DNA from: an uncultured Pelagibacteraceae bacterium
GTDB taxonomy: Bacteria > Pseudomonadota > Alphaproteobacteria > Pelagibacterales > Pelagibacteraceae
Reading direction: 5' to 3'
Assembly: GCA_902535155.1 (NCBI GenBank)
Contig: CACASB010000007.1
Coordinates: forward strand, 1 to 42,982
DNA length: 42,982 nt
The notes below the pieces were generated by a model that did not search any database, was not told the DNA's origin, and was given only the letters and a program-made list of their open reading frames with translations. The position numbers were made by a program, and so were the translations under genes. Position 1 is the stretch's first letter. Every line of letters starts with the position of its first letter. Positions 11,413 through 20,037 of this stretch are shown piece by piece.

Positions 11413-11522
11413 ATTCAATTTTTCCTGTCATGGGGGTCTAAAAGTTATTCTTACAAATTTATGTAGTCTTTTTTTTATTAACCACATAAAGTAATTATAT
11501 TAAACAGTCGGGTTGTATTCAA
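11413..11522. other. Gap between the groEL terminator and the psiE-like gene
   Basis: An AT-rich spacer of about 110 bases between convergent genes. It has a weak inverted repeat TTTATGT / ACATAAA (11458-11464 and 11484-11490) with a long loop. I see no credible gene, tRNA or riboswitch. Confidence 0.5.
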
Positions 11523-11900
11523 TTATTTTCTTTTTTTTGATAATCCAAGTTTATCGCTGTGTCTTAATCTTAATACAACTATTGCAATAGCTATAAATAC
11601 AATTGCTAAAGACTCGTATAATAGTTGTGAAGCGTCCATCTCTTTTCCTTGTAGAATTATAAATCTCGATAAAGCTGTTATAGCAATTAAAAGGGGTAAA
11701 GTAATACTGATCGATTGCTCGTCCCAAAAAACACGGACCATTGCTAAAACCTCTAAGTATAAAAACATAAGGAGCAAGTCTGCTAATGTAACGGTTTGAT
11801 TCATAAACATGTTTCGAATTTCTAACAAGACTGCTAGAACTGTACATATAAGTATAACTGCGAGTAAAATTAGCTGAATATTTTTTACTAAATCTTTCAC
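11523..11900 (-). CDS. PsiE-family membrane protein
   Basis: A 125-residue protein with four hydrophobic segments, matching the phosphate-starvation-inducible PsiE family. The core is the segment from TLADLLLMFLYLEVLAMV through LPLLIAITALSRFIIL. The start codon is GTG at 11900. No earlier ATG is available in frame. The C-terminus is short and basic (LGLSKKRK). The molecular function of PsiE is not established, and I see no Pho-box-like element here, so a phosphate link is only by family name. It is the most downstream of three leftward membrane-protein genes. Confidence 0.8.
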   Translation of the reverse strand: MKDLVKNIQLILLAVILICTVLAVLLEIRNMFMNQTVTLADLLLMFLYLEVLAMVRVFWDEQSISITLPLLIAITALSRFIILQGKEMDASQLLYESLAIVFIAIAIVVLRLRHSDKLGLSKKRK

Positions 11901-11936
11901 AACTATAATTTAATTGATTCTCTATAAAATAAGAAG

Positions 11937-12395
11937 CTATTTATTCTTATCTTTTTGAGTGAACGGTAACCATTTTTCAAAAGCTGATTTATCAGGTCCA
12001 TCATACTTTATTTCATATGAGTTTGTTCTAGTTAAAACTTCGATACCCTTGGAAAATATGAATATAAACATTAAAATAAATATCAATGACATAATTTTAA
12101 AAGGGTTGAAATTTTTAGTTTTAAAAACACTCACGGATTGCGCTTCAGCGTTATGAAATTGTTTAAAAGTATAATAAACAGCAAATATAATACCGGCATG
12201 AGCTAAAAAAACTCCAGCCCATCCGAATATAAAAGTCGTATATGAAAATATATATAAGCTAAATACTACCGACCAAATAAAACTTAAAACTAACAAAATT
12301 TGTAATCTAACTGTTTTTGGTAGTGCTCTTAAATCATTTTTACTATCGTCGAATAGTATATTTGCAGAATCAATCATGAATCTCTTAAGTGACAT
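11937..12395 (-). CDS. Uncharacterised membrane protein, three TM segments
   Basis: A 152-residue protein that I do not recognise. Predicted membrane segments are at about residues 29-51 (LQILLVLSFIWSVVFSLYIF), 55-75 (FIFGWAGVFLAHAGIIFAVY) and 99-117 (IMSLIFILMFIFIFS). Before the first segment is a polar stretch (DSKNDLRALPKTVR), and the C-terminal 35 residues are polar and likely soluble. It lies 36 bases upstream of the psiE-like gene and 30 bases downstream of the YczE-type gene on the same strand, so it probably shares their transcript. The hydrophobic pattern and codon use fit a real gene. Confidence 0.72.
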   Translation of the reverse strand: MSLKRFMIDSANILFDDSKNDLRALPKTVRLQILLVLSFIWSVVFSLYIFSYTTFIFGWAGVFLAHAGIIFAVYYTFKQFHNAEAQSVSVFKTKNFNPFKIMSLIFILMFIFIFSKGIEVLTRTNSYEIKYDGPDKSAFEKWLPFTQKDKNK

Positions 12396-12425
12396 ACTAC
12401 TATTTAAATATTTTAAACGAAAAAA

Positions 12426-13073
12426 TCAATTAAAGAATTTTCCTACTAAATATAATCCTAAAGCTACTGCAGGTCCTATTCCAAAAGCAAAAAGTAATGT
12501 GCCAATTCCCACAGTGCCTCCTAAATACCATCCTATTGATACAACCGAAATTTCTAAAAAGGCTCTTACAGATGCTATTGGAAAATTTGTTTTTCTTTGT
12601 AGGCCTGTCATAAGACCGTCTCTTGGTCCAGGTCCTAAGTTAGCAATTAAATAAAAACCAGTGCCCAATCCTACCAATAAAACTGATGCCACGGCTAATA
12701 ATAGTTGATTAAAATATATTGCTGGAGTAGGAACAAAAATTATACATACATCAATCATCGTAGCTATTATCAAAATATTAAATAAAGTACCAAGACCTGG
12801 TTTTTGTTTAAGAAAAATCCATAAAGATAAAACGCAAACACTCACTATGAAAGTAACTAGGCCTACAGATATATCTGTATTAAGAGATATTCCTTGAGCT
12901 AAAACACTCCACGGAGATGCACCTGTAAATGAAACTATAAGCAAACCTTCACCAATACCAAATAACGTTAATCCAAAAATTAAGAAAAAAATGGTTACCA
13001 GTTTTGGTCTTAAGTTAAATGGGTTTTTAGAACTCCATGATTTTTTGGGAATTTTTTTTATAGTTAAAAACAT
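12426..13073 (-). CDS. YczE/YyaS/YitT-type integral membrane protein
   Basis: A 215-residue membrane protein with about five to six hydrophobic segments. It carries the features of the YczE family: GLTLFGIGEGLLIVSFTGAS, then PWSVLAQGIS, and the conserved segment LGPGPRDGLMTGLQRKT followed by VRAFLEISVVSIGWYLGG and GIGTLLFAFGIGP. The transported substrate or role is unknown. It is first of the three-gene leftward membrane set. Only 32 bases separate it from the divergent DUF6134 gene, so both promoters must overlap. Confidence 0.85.
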   Translation of the reverse strand: MFLTIKKIPKKSWSSKNPFNLRPKLVTIFFLIFGLTLFGIGEGLLIVSFTGASPWSVLAQGISLNTDISVGLVTFIVSVCVLSLWIFLKQKPGLGTLFNILIIATMIDVCIIFVPTPAIYFNQLLLAVASVLLVGLGTGFYLIANLGPGPRDGLMTGLQRKTNFPIASVRAFLEISVVSIGWYLGGTVGIGTLLFAFGIGPAVALGLYLVGKFFN

Positions 13074-13105
13074 AATTAATTATTAGAATATATTTAAATC
13101 TTAAA

Positions 13106-13807
13106 ATGAAAATAATTACTAAAACATTACTTCTTACCATAATAATAATATTTTTCCCCCTCAAATCATTTGGGCATGTAGAACACTATGAAAAAGTTGA
13201 GAGATTTCTGATGGAAATTTTTAAAGATGGAAAAAAAATTGGTTTTAACAATTATACATTTAATAGAAATAACAAAAATTTAGTAATAGATAACAAGATA
13301 GAATTTAATGTTTCTATATTAGGATTGAATGCTTTTTCAATTAAAGGAACTAGCAAAGAAGTTTATAAAAATAATAAACTTGTTAGTTTTAAATCAGATA
13401 CTATTCAGAATAAAAAAGTGAAATTTGTTGATTTATATTTAGATGAAAGTAAAGAAGGTTATTTTATTAGAGGGTCCTCTTATACCGGTAAGGTTGACTT
13501 AGATATAGTGATTGGTGGATGGTGGAATCACAAAATAATCCAAACCGGAAAAAACATAAGCCCAATTTCTGGAAGTATATACAAGCAAACCATAAATTTT
13601 ATTAAAAAGGAAAAAATAAACTTATATGGTAAAGATTTCGAAACTAGGCATTTTATTATTTTGTCAAAAAAACACGATAAAGAAGATAGTGAAGAACGCA
13701 GATATGATGTGTGGTTAGATACAAATAATAATCATATTTTAAAAATGACATACTCAAAATATGGTTTATGGGAATATAAATTAAAACAAGTCATTTATTC
13801 AAAATAA
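13106..13807 (+). CDS. DUF6134-like secreted protein
   Basis: A 233-residue protein with an N-terminal signal peptide (TKTLLLTIIIIFFPLKSFG, cleavage likely after about residue 23). The mature part looks like one beta-rich domain: FLMEIFKDGKKIGFNNYTF near the start, a central T-x-x-N-K-K-V-K-F stretch, and YDVWLDTNNNHILKMTYSKY near the end. This order (short strands, 'G-x-x-I-G' opening, 'W-Y/L-D-x-x-x' close) fits DUF6134, a periplasmic family of unknown function. Its stop is four bases from the stop of the convergent coiled-coil gene. Confidence 0.72.
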   Translation: MKIITKTLLLTIIIIFFPLKSFGHVEHYEKVERFLMEIFKDGKKIGFNNYTFNRNNKNLVIDNKIEFNVSILGLNAFSIKGTSKEVYKNNKLVSFKSDTIQNKKVKFVDLYLDESKEGYFIRGSSYTGKVDLDIVIGGWWNHKIIQTGKNISPISGSIYKQTINFIKKEKINLYGKDFETRHFIILSKKHDKEDSEERRYDVWLDTNNNHILKMTYSKYGLWEYKLKQVIYSK

Positions 13808-13811
13808 TTAT

Positions 13812-14951
13812 TTAGTTTGTCTTGCTTCTCTCTCTAGAAATCAGTTGGGTTAATGAATCTACCATTAAGTCTGATGCGGTAAAGATATCTGTCGACTTAA
13901 ATTCACGGGAATGATTTTTCTCTGGATTACTTTTATCCTCTATAACTATATCACCACTTAGGGAATTATCTTTAATGTATATTAAGATTAACCATTCTTC
14001 ATCTTTAGAGTCATCTTTTTTGATAAAAATTTCACCTGTTTCAAATCTTCTATCTATGCATCTAAAAATAGACATTTCTCTTGTTAGATGTCTTTTATTT
14101 AATTGAAAAACTAAACTGCTAGCACTCCTGTAAAAACTTTCTAAAGAATTTTCAATTTTTTGTCTGGAGACTATGTAATCATGCTCTTTCTTTAAAAGTG
14201 CGTCTCTATCATCTTTATCAGAAGTTTTTATACCTAATGCTTCTACCCTTTCTCTAATTTTCTGGTCTCTAATTAATCTGTATTTTTCTTTAAGTTTATC
14301 AATCCTATCTTGCAAACCAGCATAATCTTCTCTTTGCTCTTTGAGTGAAATTTTTTCTAATTTCTCTAATTCTTTTATTTCTCTAACTCTAAATTTCTCT
14401 ATCTGTTTTTGTAACTTTATTTCCTCTAAAAATTTTCTTTGTCTTTCTGATTGTTCTTGTCTAAGAATTGCTTGTTCTTTTCTAAGGAAATTTTTTAAAT
14501 CTTTAGATCTTTGCTTTTCAAGCAAAATTTCTCCTTTTAATTGCTTTTGTTTAAGCTTTATTTGTAAATCTGCAGTTTCTAATTCCTTTTGTTTTTCTCG
14601 TTGTTTAATTTTTTGTTCCTTCTCATATGCCTCAATTTTTAATCTCTGCTTTTCCTCTTTTATCAACAATTTGTATTGATCGATTTTAGTATCAATAAAA
14701 TCAAAAAAACTTTTTATTTTTTCTTCTAGATTAATCTTGAAATTATTTTTTATATTTATTTTTATATTTTCCTGGAGCCTTAACAAATTTACAAGAAAGT
14801 GATTTTTTTTTGTAATTTTTTTACTTACATTTTTTTTTCTACTTAAAACTTTTGTTTTTCTTTTTTTTTTTAAAATTTTTCTTTTAACAAAGCTCTTTTT
14901 TAATTTTTTCTTTTTTATATTCTTAATCTTTTTTTTCTTTTTTTTTTTCAT
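13812..14951 (-). CDS. Lys-rich coiled-coil protein of unknown function
   Basis: A 379-residue protein that I do not recognise. Three parts are visible. Residues 1-50 are extremely basic (starting MKKKKKKKIKNIKKKK) and could bind nucleic acid or acidic membrane lipid. About residues 75-240 are a long charged helix rich in Lys, Glu, Gln and Arg, without Pro, almost surely coiled coil. About residues 255-379 look globular, with FRCIDRRFETGEIFI, EEWLILIYIKDNSLSGDI and TASDLMVDSLTQLI. There is no signal peptide. An 11-A run directly follows the start codon. It is convergent with the DUF6134 gene. The compositional bias could mislead any homology search. Confidence 0.75.
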   Translation of the reverse strand: MKKKKKKKIKNIKKKKLKKSFVKRKILKKKRKTKVLSRKKNVSKKITKKNHFLVNLLRLQENIKINIKNNFKINLEEKIKSFFDFIDTKIDQYKLLIKEEKQRLKIEAYEKEQKIKQREKQKELETADLQIKLKQKQLKGEILLEKQRSKDLKNFLRKEQAILRQEQSERQRKFLEEIKLQKQIEKFRVREIKELEKLEKISLKEQREDYAGLQDRIDKLKEKYRLIRDQKIRERVEALGIKTSDKDDRDALLKKEHDYIVSRQKIENSLESFYRSASSLVFQLNKRHLTREMSIFRCIDRRFETGEIFIKKDDSKDEEWLILIYIKDNSLSGDIVIEDKSNPEKNHSREFKSTDIFTASDLMVDSLTQLISRERSKTN

Positions 14952-15089
14952 CAGTTAGATATGATGACTTAACAGCAAATAACTAATAAATATAGTAACT
15001 TGTAATTGAAAATTTTTCTATTCTTTAATTATATTTAAAATAACAGCTTAAAATTAATCCATTATATACTTTCACAACCTGAAAGATAC
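14952..15089. other. Intergenic stretch upstream of the coiled-coil gene
   Basis: A spacer of 138 bases between two leftward genes. It must hold the promoter of the coiled-coil gene. I find no convincing hairpin terminator, RNA gene or small ORF. Confidence 0.4.
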
Positions 15090-15974
15090 TTAGGCCGCAA
15101 CATTTTTTTTTGCTGAGAAATCTAATGCTCTAAGTTTATTAAATAGTATCTTTTCGTCCTTAGGATCTAGCAATGACAGAGTAGGTAAAATATTAGCATA
15201 ATCGCTATCTTTTTCCTTCAAAAAAGAATGTAAACCAGAAATTAAATTAAATTGATCAAACGTTTTTCTAACCTCACACAATTTATTGTTTGCAGTCTGT
15301 GGTTCATTGTTGAAAAAGTCATCATAAACTTTTCTTGATAGTGCTGCTGTCACATTGCAAGTTGCTGTTATAATTCCAGAACATCCAATTTCTAAAGCAG
15401 ATAATAATTTTAGTTCTGATCCTGGGAGAATTGAAAAATCTTTAATTTTAAGATCTTGATACAAATTATAAGAACTATCTTTAACCCCAATAATATTTTT
15501 TGGAAAAATTTTGGCTAATTCTTGAACACATTTTGTAGAAAATTTGTATCCACACAGTTTTTCGAAATTATAAAGTATTATCTTTGATTCTGGTACTGAA
15601 TTAACCAACTTCGTATAGTAGTTAATCACTTCTTTGTCTCCATATTTATAATATGCGGGAGGCATTACTAAAAATTTTTTAAATCCTAGGTTAACTGAAA
15701 CCTTCATGAGATTTATTGTATCCAACAATGAATTTAATCCACAACCTATGATAAATTTCTCTTTATTTTTGTTTTTACTCAAATATGTAACCATTTGAAT
15801 TTTTTCGGCTAGAGAAACTAGTTGTGCTTGGCCTGTGCTTCCAAATATGACTACACCATGACAACCATCTTCAATAATTTTTTCACAATGATTTGTTGTT
15901 TTTTTAATATTTAACGACATATCATCATTAAGAACTGAAACTGATGCCGCATAAATGCCTTTAATTTCAACCAT
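15090..15974 (-). CDS. Dihydrodipicolinate synthase / N-acetylneuraminate lyase family aldolase
   Basis: A class I (Schiff-base) TIM-barrel aldolase of 294 residues. The Schiff-base Lys is in IIGVKDSS (about K165), and the conserved Tyr is in IILYNFEKLCG (about Y135). The substrate loop is FGSTGQAQLVSLAEK, in place of the G-T-T-G-E of true DapA, and the family's Y-N-x-P is replaced by Y-N-F-E. These changes argue against lysine-pathway DapA and for a relative acting on another 2-oxo acid or sugar acid. No lysine genes are nearby. It is divergent from the GT9 gene, with 50 bases between starts. Confidence 0.85.
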   Translation of the reverse strand: MVEIKGIYAASVSVLNDDMSLNIKKTTNHCEKIIEDGCHGVVIFGSTGQAQLVSLAEKIQMVTYLSKNKNKEKFIIGCGLNSLLDTINLMKVSVNLGFKKFLVMPPAYYKYGDKEVINYYTKLVNSVPESKIILYNFEKLCGYKFSTKCVQELAKIFPKNIIGVKDSSYNLYQDLKIKDFSILPGSELKLLSALEIGCSGIITATCNVTAALSRKVYDDFFNNEPQTANNKLCEVRKTFDQFNLISGLHSFLKEKDSDYANILPTLSLLDPKDEKILFNKLRALDFSAKKNVAA

Positions 15975-16024
15975 AAAATAAGCTTATCTCTAAAGAAAAA
16001 TTTAGTAAAGATATTAGTTAATTA

Positions 16025-16981
16025 ATGAAAATATTAATTTTACAAAACAGAATGGGAATAGGAGACATGATAATGTTTCTTCCATTTATTGAGGCTATTT
16101 CCAAAAAATTCAAAACCCCTGTAACTATTTTAGCAAAAAAAAATACTAAATTAGAAATGTATTTTAATAGTAAGGAAATTGTTGAAGAAATTATTTATCT
16201 TGAAAGAGATGATAATGAGAAACATTCTGGCGTGAAGGGATTTTTTAAATTAATAAATGAATTAAAGTTAAAAAAATTCGATAAAGTTTTTATATTTAAT
16301 TCATCATTGAGATATTTCCTAATTTCTAAATTTTCAGGTATAAAAAAAGTCTTTCACTACCCTTTATTTGAAAAAAAAAATCAACAAATTATTGACGCAG
16401 CGAAAGAATTTACTCTCAAAACAATTGGAGAGGATATTGAAAGCACACCAAGATTATTTTTAAGAGACCAAGATATTTTAAAAGCCAAAAAGGATCATTC
16501 TATTGATCAAAATATTACAAATGTAATACTTGGTATAGGTGGTTCAGGTAAAACTAAAAGAGTACCAGCTTCAATTTTTAAAAGTTTTATGAGCAAGGTG
16601 CTGAAAAGATCTAATTGTAGATTTTTTTTAATGACAGGTAATAACATTGACGAATTAAAAATTATGGATGAAATCATAGAAAGCGAGTACAAAGAATATT
16701 GTACCCCACTAAATAATTTTACCATTAAAGAAATTTTGCCGATTATTCCTAATTGTCAAATAGCAATTTGTAATGACTCAAGTTTTAGTCATTTATCTGC
16801 TGGACTTGGTATAAAGACGATTGTGTTGATGGTAGACACGCCCTTAATATATGGAAGCTATAATAAAAATATGTATCCAATTCTTCCAGAGGGAGAAACG
16901 AACGTAACTCATGATACTTTGGGGAAAGATAAAATTAATCCTGAAGAAATTTATAATAAATTTGAAAAATTATTAGGATAA
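16025..16981 (+). CDS. Glycosyltransferase family 9 (heptosyltransferase-like)
   Basis: A 318-residue GT-B glycosyltransferase resembling ADP-heptose:LPS heptosyltransferases. The opening MKILILQNRMGIGDMIMFLP is the family's N-terminal nucleotide-fold signature (G-x-G-D-x-x-x-x-P). The second domain contains VILGIGGSGKTKRVPAS and the diagnostic CNDSSFSHLSAGLGIKTI. It likely adds a heptose or related sugar to the LPS core at the cytoplasmic face. It stands alone here, away from the surface-polysaccharide genes at the right end. Its stop overlaps the convergent membrane J-protein gene by nine bases. Confidence 0.88.
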   Translation: MKILILQNRMGIGDMIMFLPFIEAISKKFKTPVTILAKKNTKLEMYFNSKEIVEEIIYLERDDNEKHSGVKGFFKLINELKLKKFDKVFIFNSSLRYFLISKFSGIKKVFHYPLFEKKNQQIIDAAKEFTLKTIGEDIESTPRLFLRDQDILKAKKDHSIDQNITNVILGIGGSGKTKRVPASIFKSFMSKVLKRSNCRFFLMTGNNIDELKIMDEIIESEYKEYCTPLNNFTIKEILPIIPNCQIAICNDSSFSHLSAGLGIKTIVLMVDTPLIYGSYNKNMYPILPEGETNVTHDTLGKDKINPEEIYNKFEKLLG

Positions 16982-17479
16982 ATTTTTTAATACGGTATCT
17001 TTTGCTTCATTTACTATGGACGCAAGCCTATTTAATTCTGGACTTATATCTGGGTGTATTTTTTTCATTATTTTTTTGTATGATTTTTGTACATCATCCT
17101 TTTTATATTTTTTTTTAGGGTCTAAATTTAAAATTCTATATGCTTCATCTAACGGAATACTTTTTGTACTAGATTGTTGAAATGTATTAAAATTAAATCG
17201 ACCTGAATTTTTTAGAACTCTTAACAATCCCCAAATTCTAAAGAGTTGTATTAATGAAAGTCCTGCTTTTGTTTTTATAATAGGTAAAATCATTAACAAA
17301 AAAGGTAAAGAAAAAATAAATCTTCCAGCAAAGATCATTAATAAAGCAAGTCCTATAGAGCCAAAAATAATAAACTTTCTAATTAAATCGGATATTTTTT
17401 TACTCGAGGTTTTGGTAAACCAGTTTAATAACAAATACAGGATGACAAAAATAACTACTGATATTAAAAAAAAATTCAT
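16973..17479 (-). CDS. Membrane-anchored J-domain protein
   Basis: A 168-residue protein with an N-terminal TM segment (about residues 3-20), a further hydrophobic pair (about 35-67), then a linker and a C-terminal J domain. The J domain starts at DEAYRILNLDP, and the catalytic HPD is in KKIHPDIS (H142-D144), so it should stimulate an Hsp70 ATPase. The domain placement resembles the DjlA/TIM14-like J proteins found in many Alphaproteobacteria. It is divergent from the oligopeptidase gene, with a gap of only 13 bases, so both probably start from overlapping promoters. The partner Hsp70 is not in the window. Confidence 0.85.
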   Translation of the reverse strand: MNFFLISVVIFVILYLLLNWFTKTSSKKISDLIRKFIIFGSIGLALLMIFAGRFIFSLPFLLMILPIIKTKAGLSLIQLFRIWGLLRVLKNSGRFNFNTFQQSSTKSIPLDEAYRILNLDPKKKYKKDDVQKSYKKIMKKIHPDISPELNRLASIVNEAKDTVLKNLS

Positions 17480-17492
17480 GTATTAGATCCAA

Positions 17493-19574
17493 ATGAAAAT
17501 ACCACAATTAAGAAAAAAACTGGAGGTTAAATCTTGCCACAATACCAGTTGGGAAGATAATTATAGTTGGGTCCACCAAAAAAATATTCTTGAAGTCCTT
17601 AAAGATGGAAGCAAACTTCTCCCTGAAGTCAGAGAATATTTAAATGAAGAGAATAAATATACTAACTTTCAATTGAAAGGCACCTCTGAAATCCAGAAAA
17701 CATTATTTAAAGAAATAAAAGGCAGAATAAAATTAGAGGATGAATCTTTAAAGTACAAAGATAAAGCATATGAATATTGGACTAAAACCACTGAAAAAGG
17801 AAACTATTCTATAAAACTCAGGAAAAAAATTGGTACTGAAAATATTGAAGAAATTTGGAATGGTGATTTAGAGAAAAAAAAACTAAATACAAATTATTTT
17901 GGAGTCGGTGATTTAGAAGTTAGTTATAATGACAAATATTTAGCGTACTCATTGGATGTCAAAGGATCTGAGTACTTTACAATTTATGTAAGAGATATCA
18001 AAACTAATACTTTAGTTACAGAAGAAATTAAGGATACGTCAGGGTCAATAATGTTTAGTCTTGACGATAAATTTATTTTTTACTCAAAACTAGATGAAAA
18101 TCATAGGCCTAGAAAAATATTTAGACATGAAATTGGAAAATCTGGACAAGATGATATTTTAATTTTTGAAGAAAAAACTAAAGCTTTTACTGTTGGCATT
18201 GGTCTTACATCGGATGAAAAATTCTATTTAGTTAACAGTTCAGATCATAATACAACTGAAAAATATTATTTTCATATTGATGAGAAAATACCTGAGCCTA
18301 AACTGATTAAAGAACGCGAAAAAGGGATAATTTATTCTATAAATTCATGGAATAATAATTTTTACATGCATACTAATAAAGATGCTGAAGACTTTAAGAT
18401 TTTAGTGTCAAAAAATATTGATTCAAATAATTGGGAAGATTTTATAAGTGCTAAAAATGAGACTTTGATAGGGAGTTTAGTATTTTTAAATAATTGGATT
18501 ATAAGAACAGAATTAACAAATGCTTTGGATAAAGTTTTCATAAGAAATATAATAACAAATGAAGAAGAGGAGCTAATATTTACTGATGAGAAAGTTTATG
18601 ATCCAAGTGTTTCTTTAAGACAAAAAGATCGAGATACAGATGAAATATATATTTCCTACTCTACCCCTAAAACTCAGAATAGAACTTATCTTTACAATAT
18701 AAAAACAAAGGAAAAAAAATTAGTTAAAGAACAGATAATACCATCTGGTCATGAACCGAATGATTATATAGTTGAGAGATTGGAATGCTCTTCACATGAC
18801 GGTAGGGTTATACCGATTACAATAACTAGGCACAAAAATACTCCAATTGATGGTTCTGCCGAGTTGTTGCTTTATGGATATGGATCATATGGTCATTCTA
18901 TGTCACCAACTTTTTCTTCAACAAGACTAAGTTTAATAAAAAGGAATATTATCTGGGCTACAGCTCACATCCGAGGAGGTATGGAGAGAGGAATGAAATG
19001 GTGGAAAGAGGGTAAACTATTAAATAAAAAAAACACTTTTAAAGATTATATTGCTTGTGCAAAATTCTTGATTAAAAAAAAATATACAAGCAAAAAGAAA
19101 ATTATTGGAATGGGTGGGTCTGCAGGTGGTTTATTAATGGGCGTTGTTGTAAATGAAGAACCAGATTTATTTTTGGGTGTAATTATGGCTGTGCCTTTTG
19201 TAGACAGTCTTACTACTAATCTGGATCATTCACTACCTTTAACAATTGGAGAATTTGATGAATTTGGCAATGCTAAAGATAATAAAAAACATTTTGATTA
19301 CATATATTCTTACGCGCCATATAATAATATTAAAAAAACTGATTACCCTAATATTTTAATAACAACGAGTTTAAGTGATAATAGAGTATTATTTGATGAG
19401 CCCTTAAAATTTACAGCTAAACTCAGGGAATATAAGACCGATAATAATTTGCTATTACTAAAAACTGAAATGGAGGCTGGCCACGGTGGTAGATCTGGAA
19501 GAGATGGAGCAATTGAAGATATCGCATTTGACTACGCTTTTATTTTAAAAATTGCTAATAAAATTGATGAATAA
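17493..19574 (+). CDS. ptrB: Oligopeptidase B / prolyl oligopeptidase family (S9A) serine peptidase
   Basis: A 693-residue two-domain peptidase. The N-terminal part (about 1-400) is the beta-propeller that limits access to short peptides, with YDPSVSLRQKDRDTDEIYIS near its end. The C-terminal alpha/beta-hydrolase has HIRGGMERGMKWWKEGKL, the nucleophile in GMGGSAGGLLMG (S543), the Asp in SLSDNRVLFDEP (D629) and the His in EAGHGGRSGR (H664). The catalytic triad is complete. There is no signal peptide, so it is cytoplasmic. E. coli protease II (PtrB), the nearest model I know, cleaves after basic residues; that specificity is assumed, not shown. It overlaps the SET-domain gene. Confidence 0.93.
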   Translation: MKIPQLRKKLEVKSCHNTSWEDNYSWVHQKNILEVLKDGSKLLPEVREYLNEENKYTNFQLKGTSEIQKTLFKEIKGRIKLEDESLKYKDKAYEYWTKTTEKGNYSIKLRKKIGTENIEEIWNGDLEKKKLNTNYFGVGDLEVSYNDKYLAYSLDVKGSEYFTIYVRDIKTNTLVTEEIKDTSGSIMFSLDDKFIFYSKLDENHRPRKIFRHEIGKSGQDDILIFEEKTKAFTVGIGLTSDEKFYLVNSSDHNTTEKYYFHIDEKIPEPKLIKEREKGIIYSINSWNNNFYMHTNKDAEDFKILVSKNIDSNNWEDFISAKNETLIGSLVFLNNWIIRTELTNALDKVFIRNIITNEEEELIFTDEKVYDPSVSLRQKDRDTDEIYISYSTPKTQNRTYLYNIKTKEKKLVKEQIIPSGHEPNDYIVERLECSSHDGRVIPITITRHKNTPIDGSAELLLYGYGSYGHSMSPTFSSTRLSLIKRNIIWATAHIRGGMERGMKWWKEGKLLNKKNTFKDYIACAKFLIKKKYTSKKKIIGMGGSAGGLLMGVVVNEEPDLFLGVIMAVPFVDSLTTNLDHSLPLTIGEFDEFGNAKDNKKHFDYIYSYAPYNNIKKTDYPNILITTSLSDNRVLFDEPLKFTAKLREYKTDNNLLLLKTEMEAGHGGRSGRDGAIEDIAFDYAFILKIANKIDE

Positions 19575-20037
19575 ACTTTACAAAATTAAAGCTTCAAAAA
19601 TCGACAAAAAAGGTTTGTGTGCAAAAAAAGATATAGTGCCAGGAACTAGAATAATCCAATACATTGGAAAATTAATCACTAAAAAACAAACTGAGAACAA
19701 TAATAAATTTGATAATGATAAAGATATATATTTATTTAATTTAAATAATAGATACGATTTAGACGGTGATTTTAAATGGAATACTGCTCGATTAATTAAT
19801 CATTCATGTGACCCAAATTGTGAAGTTGAAGGCAAAGGTTTAGAAATCTGGGTTACCTCAATTAAATTTATAAAAAAAGGAGAAGAACTAAGTTATGACT
19901 ATGGTTTTGGTTTTGACCAAGATTATAAACAATTTCCCTGTAAATGCGGCTCTAAAAAATGCTGCGGTTATATTGTTCGTGAAGGCTCTAGATGGAGGAT
20001 TAATAAAAAATTCAGAGTAAATAAAGTCAGTAAATAA
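19567..20037 (+). CDS. SET-domain protein lysine methyltransferase
   Basis: A 156-residue protein from the ATG at 19567 (MNKLYKIKAS), overlapping the peptidase stop by eight bases. The frame can be extended five residues upstream. The SET signature is intact: GLCAKKDIVPGTRIIQYIG at the start, NHSCDPNC (about 78-85) for SAM and the pseudoknot, and GEELSYDYGF with the catalytic Tyr. A post-SET zinc cluster follows, CKCGSKKCCG. This compact SET plus post-SET layout is that of small bacterial and eukaryotic lysine methyltransferases. The substrate is unknown. It is convergent with truA, overlapping by 11 bases. Confidence 0.9.
   Translation: MNKLYKIKASKIDKKGLCAKKDIVPGTRIIQYIGKLITKKQTENNNKFDNDKDIYLFNLNNRYDLDGDFKWNTARLINHSCDPNCEVEGKGLEIWVTSIKFIKKGEELSYDYGFGFDQDYKQFPCKCGSKKCCGYIVREGSRWRINKKFRVNKVSK

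Noticed and set aside
11458-11490. Inverted repeat TTTATGT / ACATAAA as a second terminator
   Set aside because: The stem is only seven AT-rich base pairs with a 19-base loop; too weak to support.
12376-12654. Plus-strand frame of 92 codons
   Set aside because: It is antisense to the YczE-type gene and has no family features.
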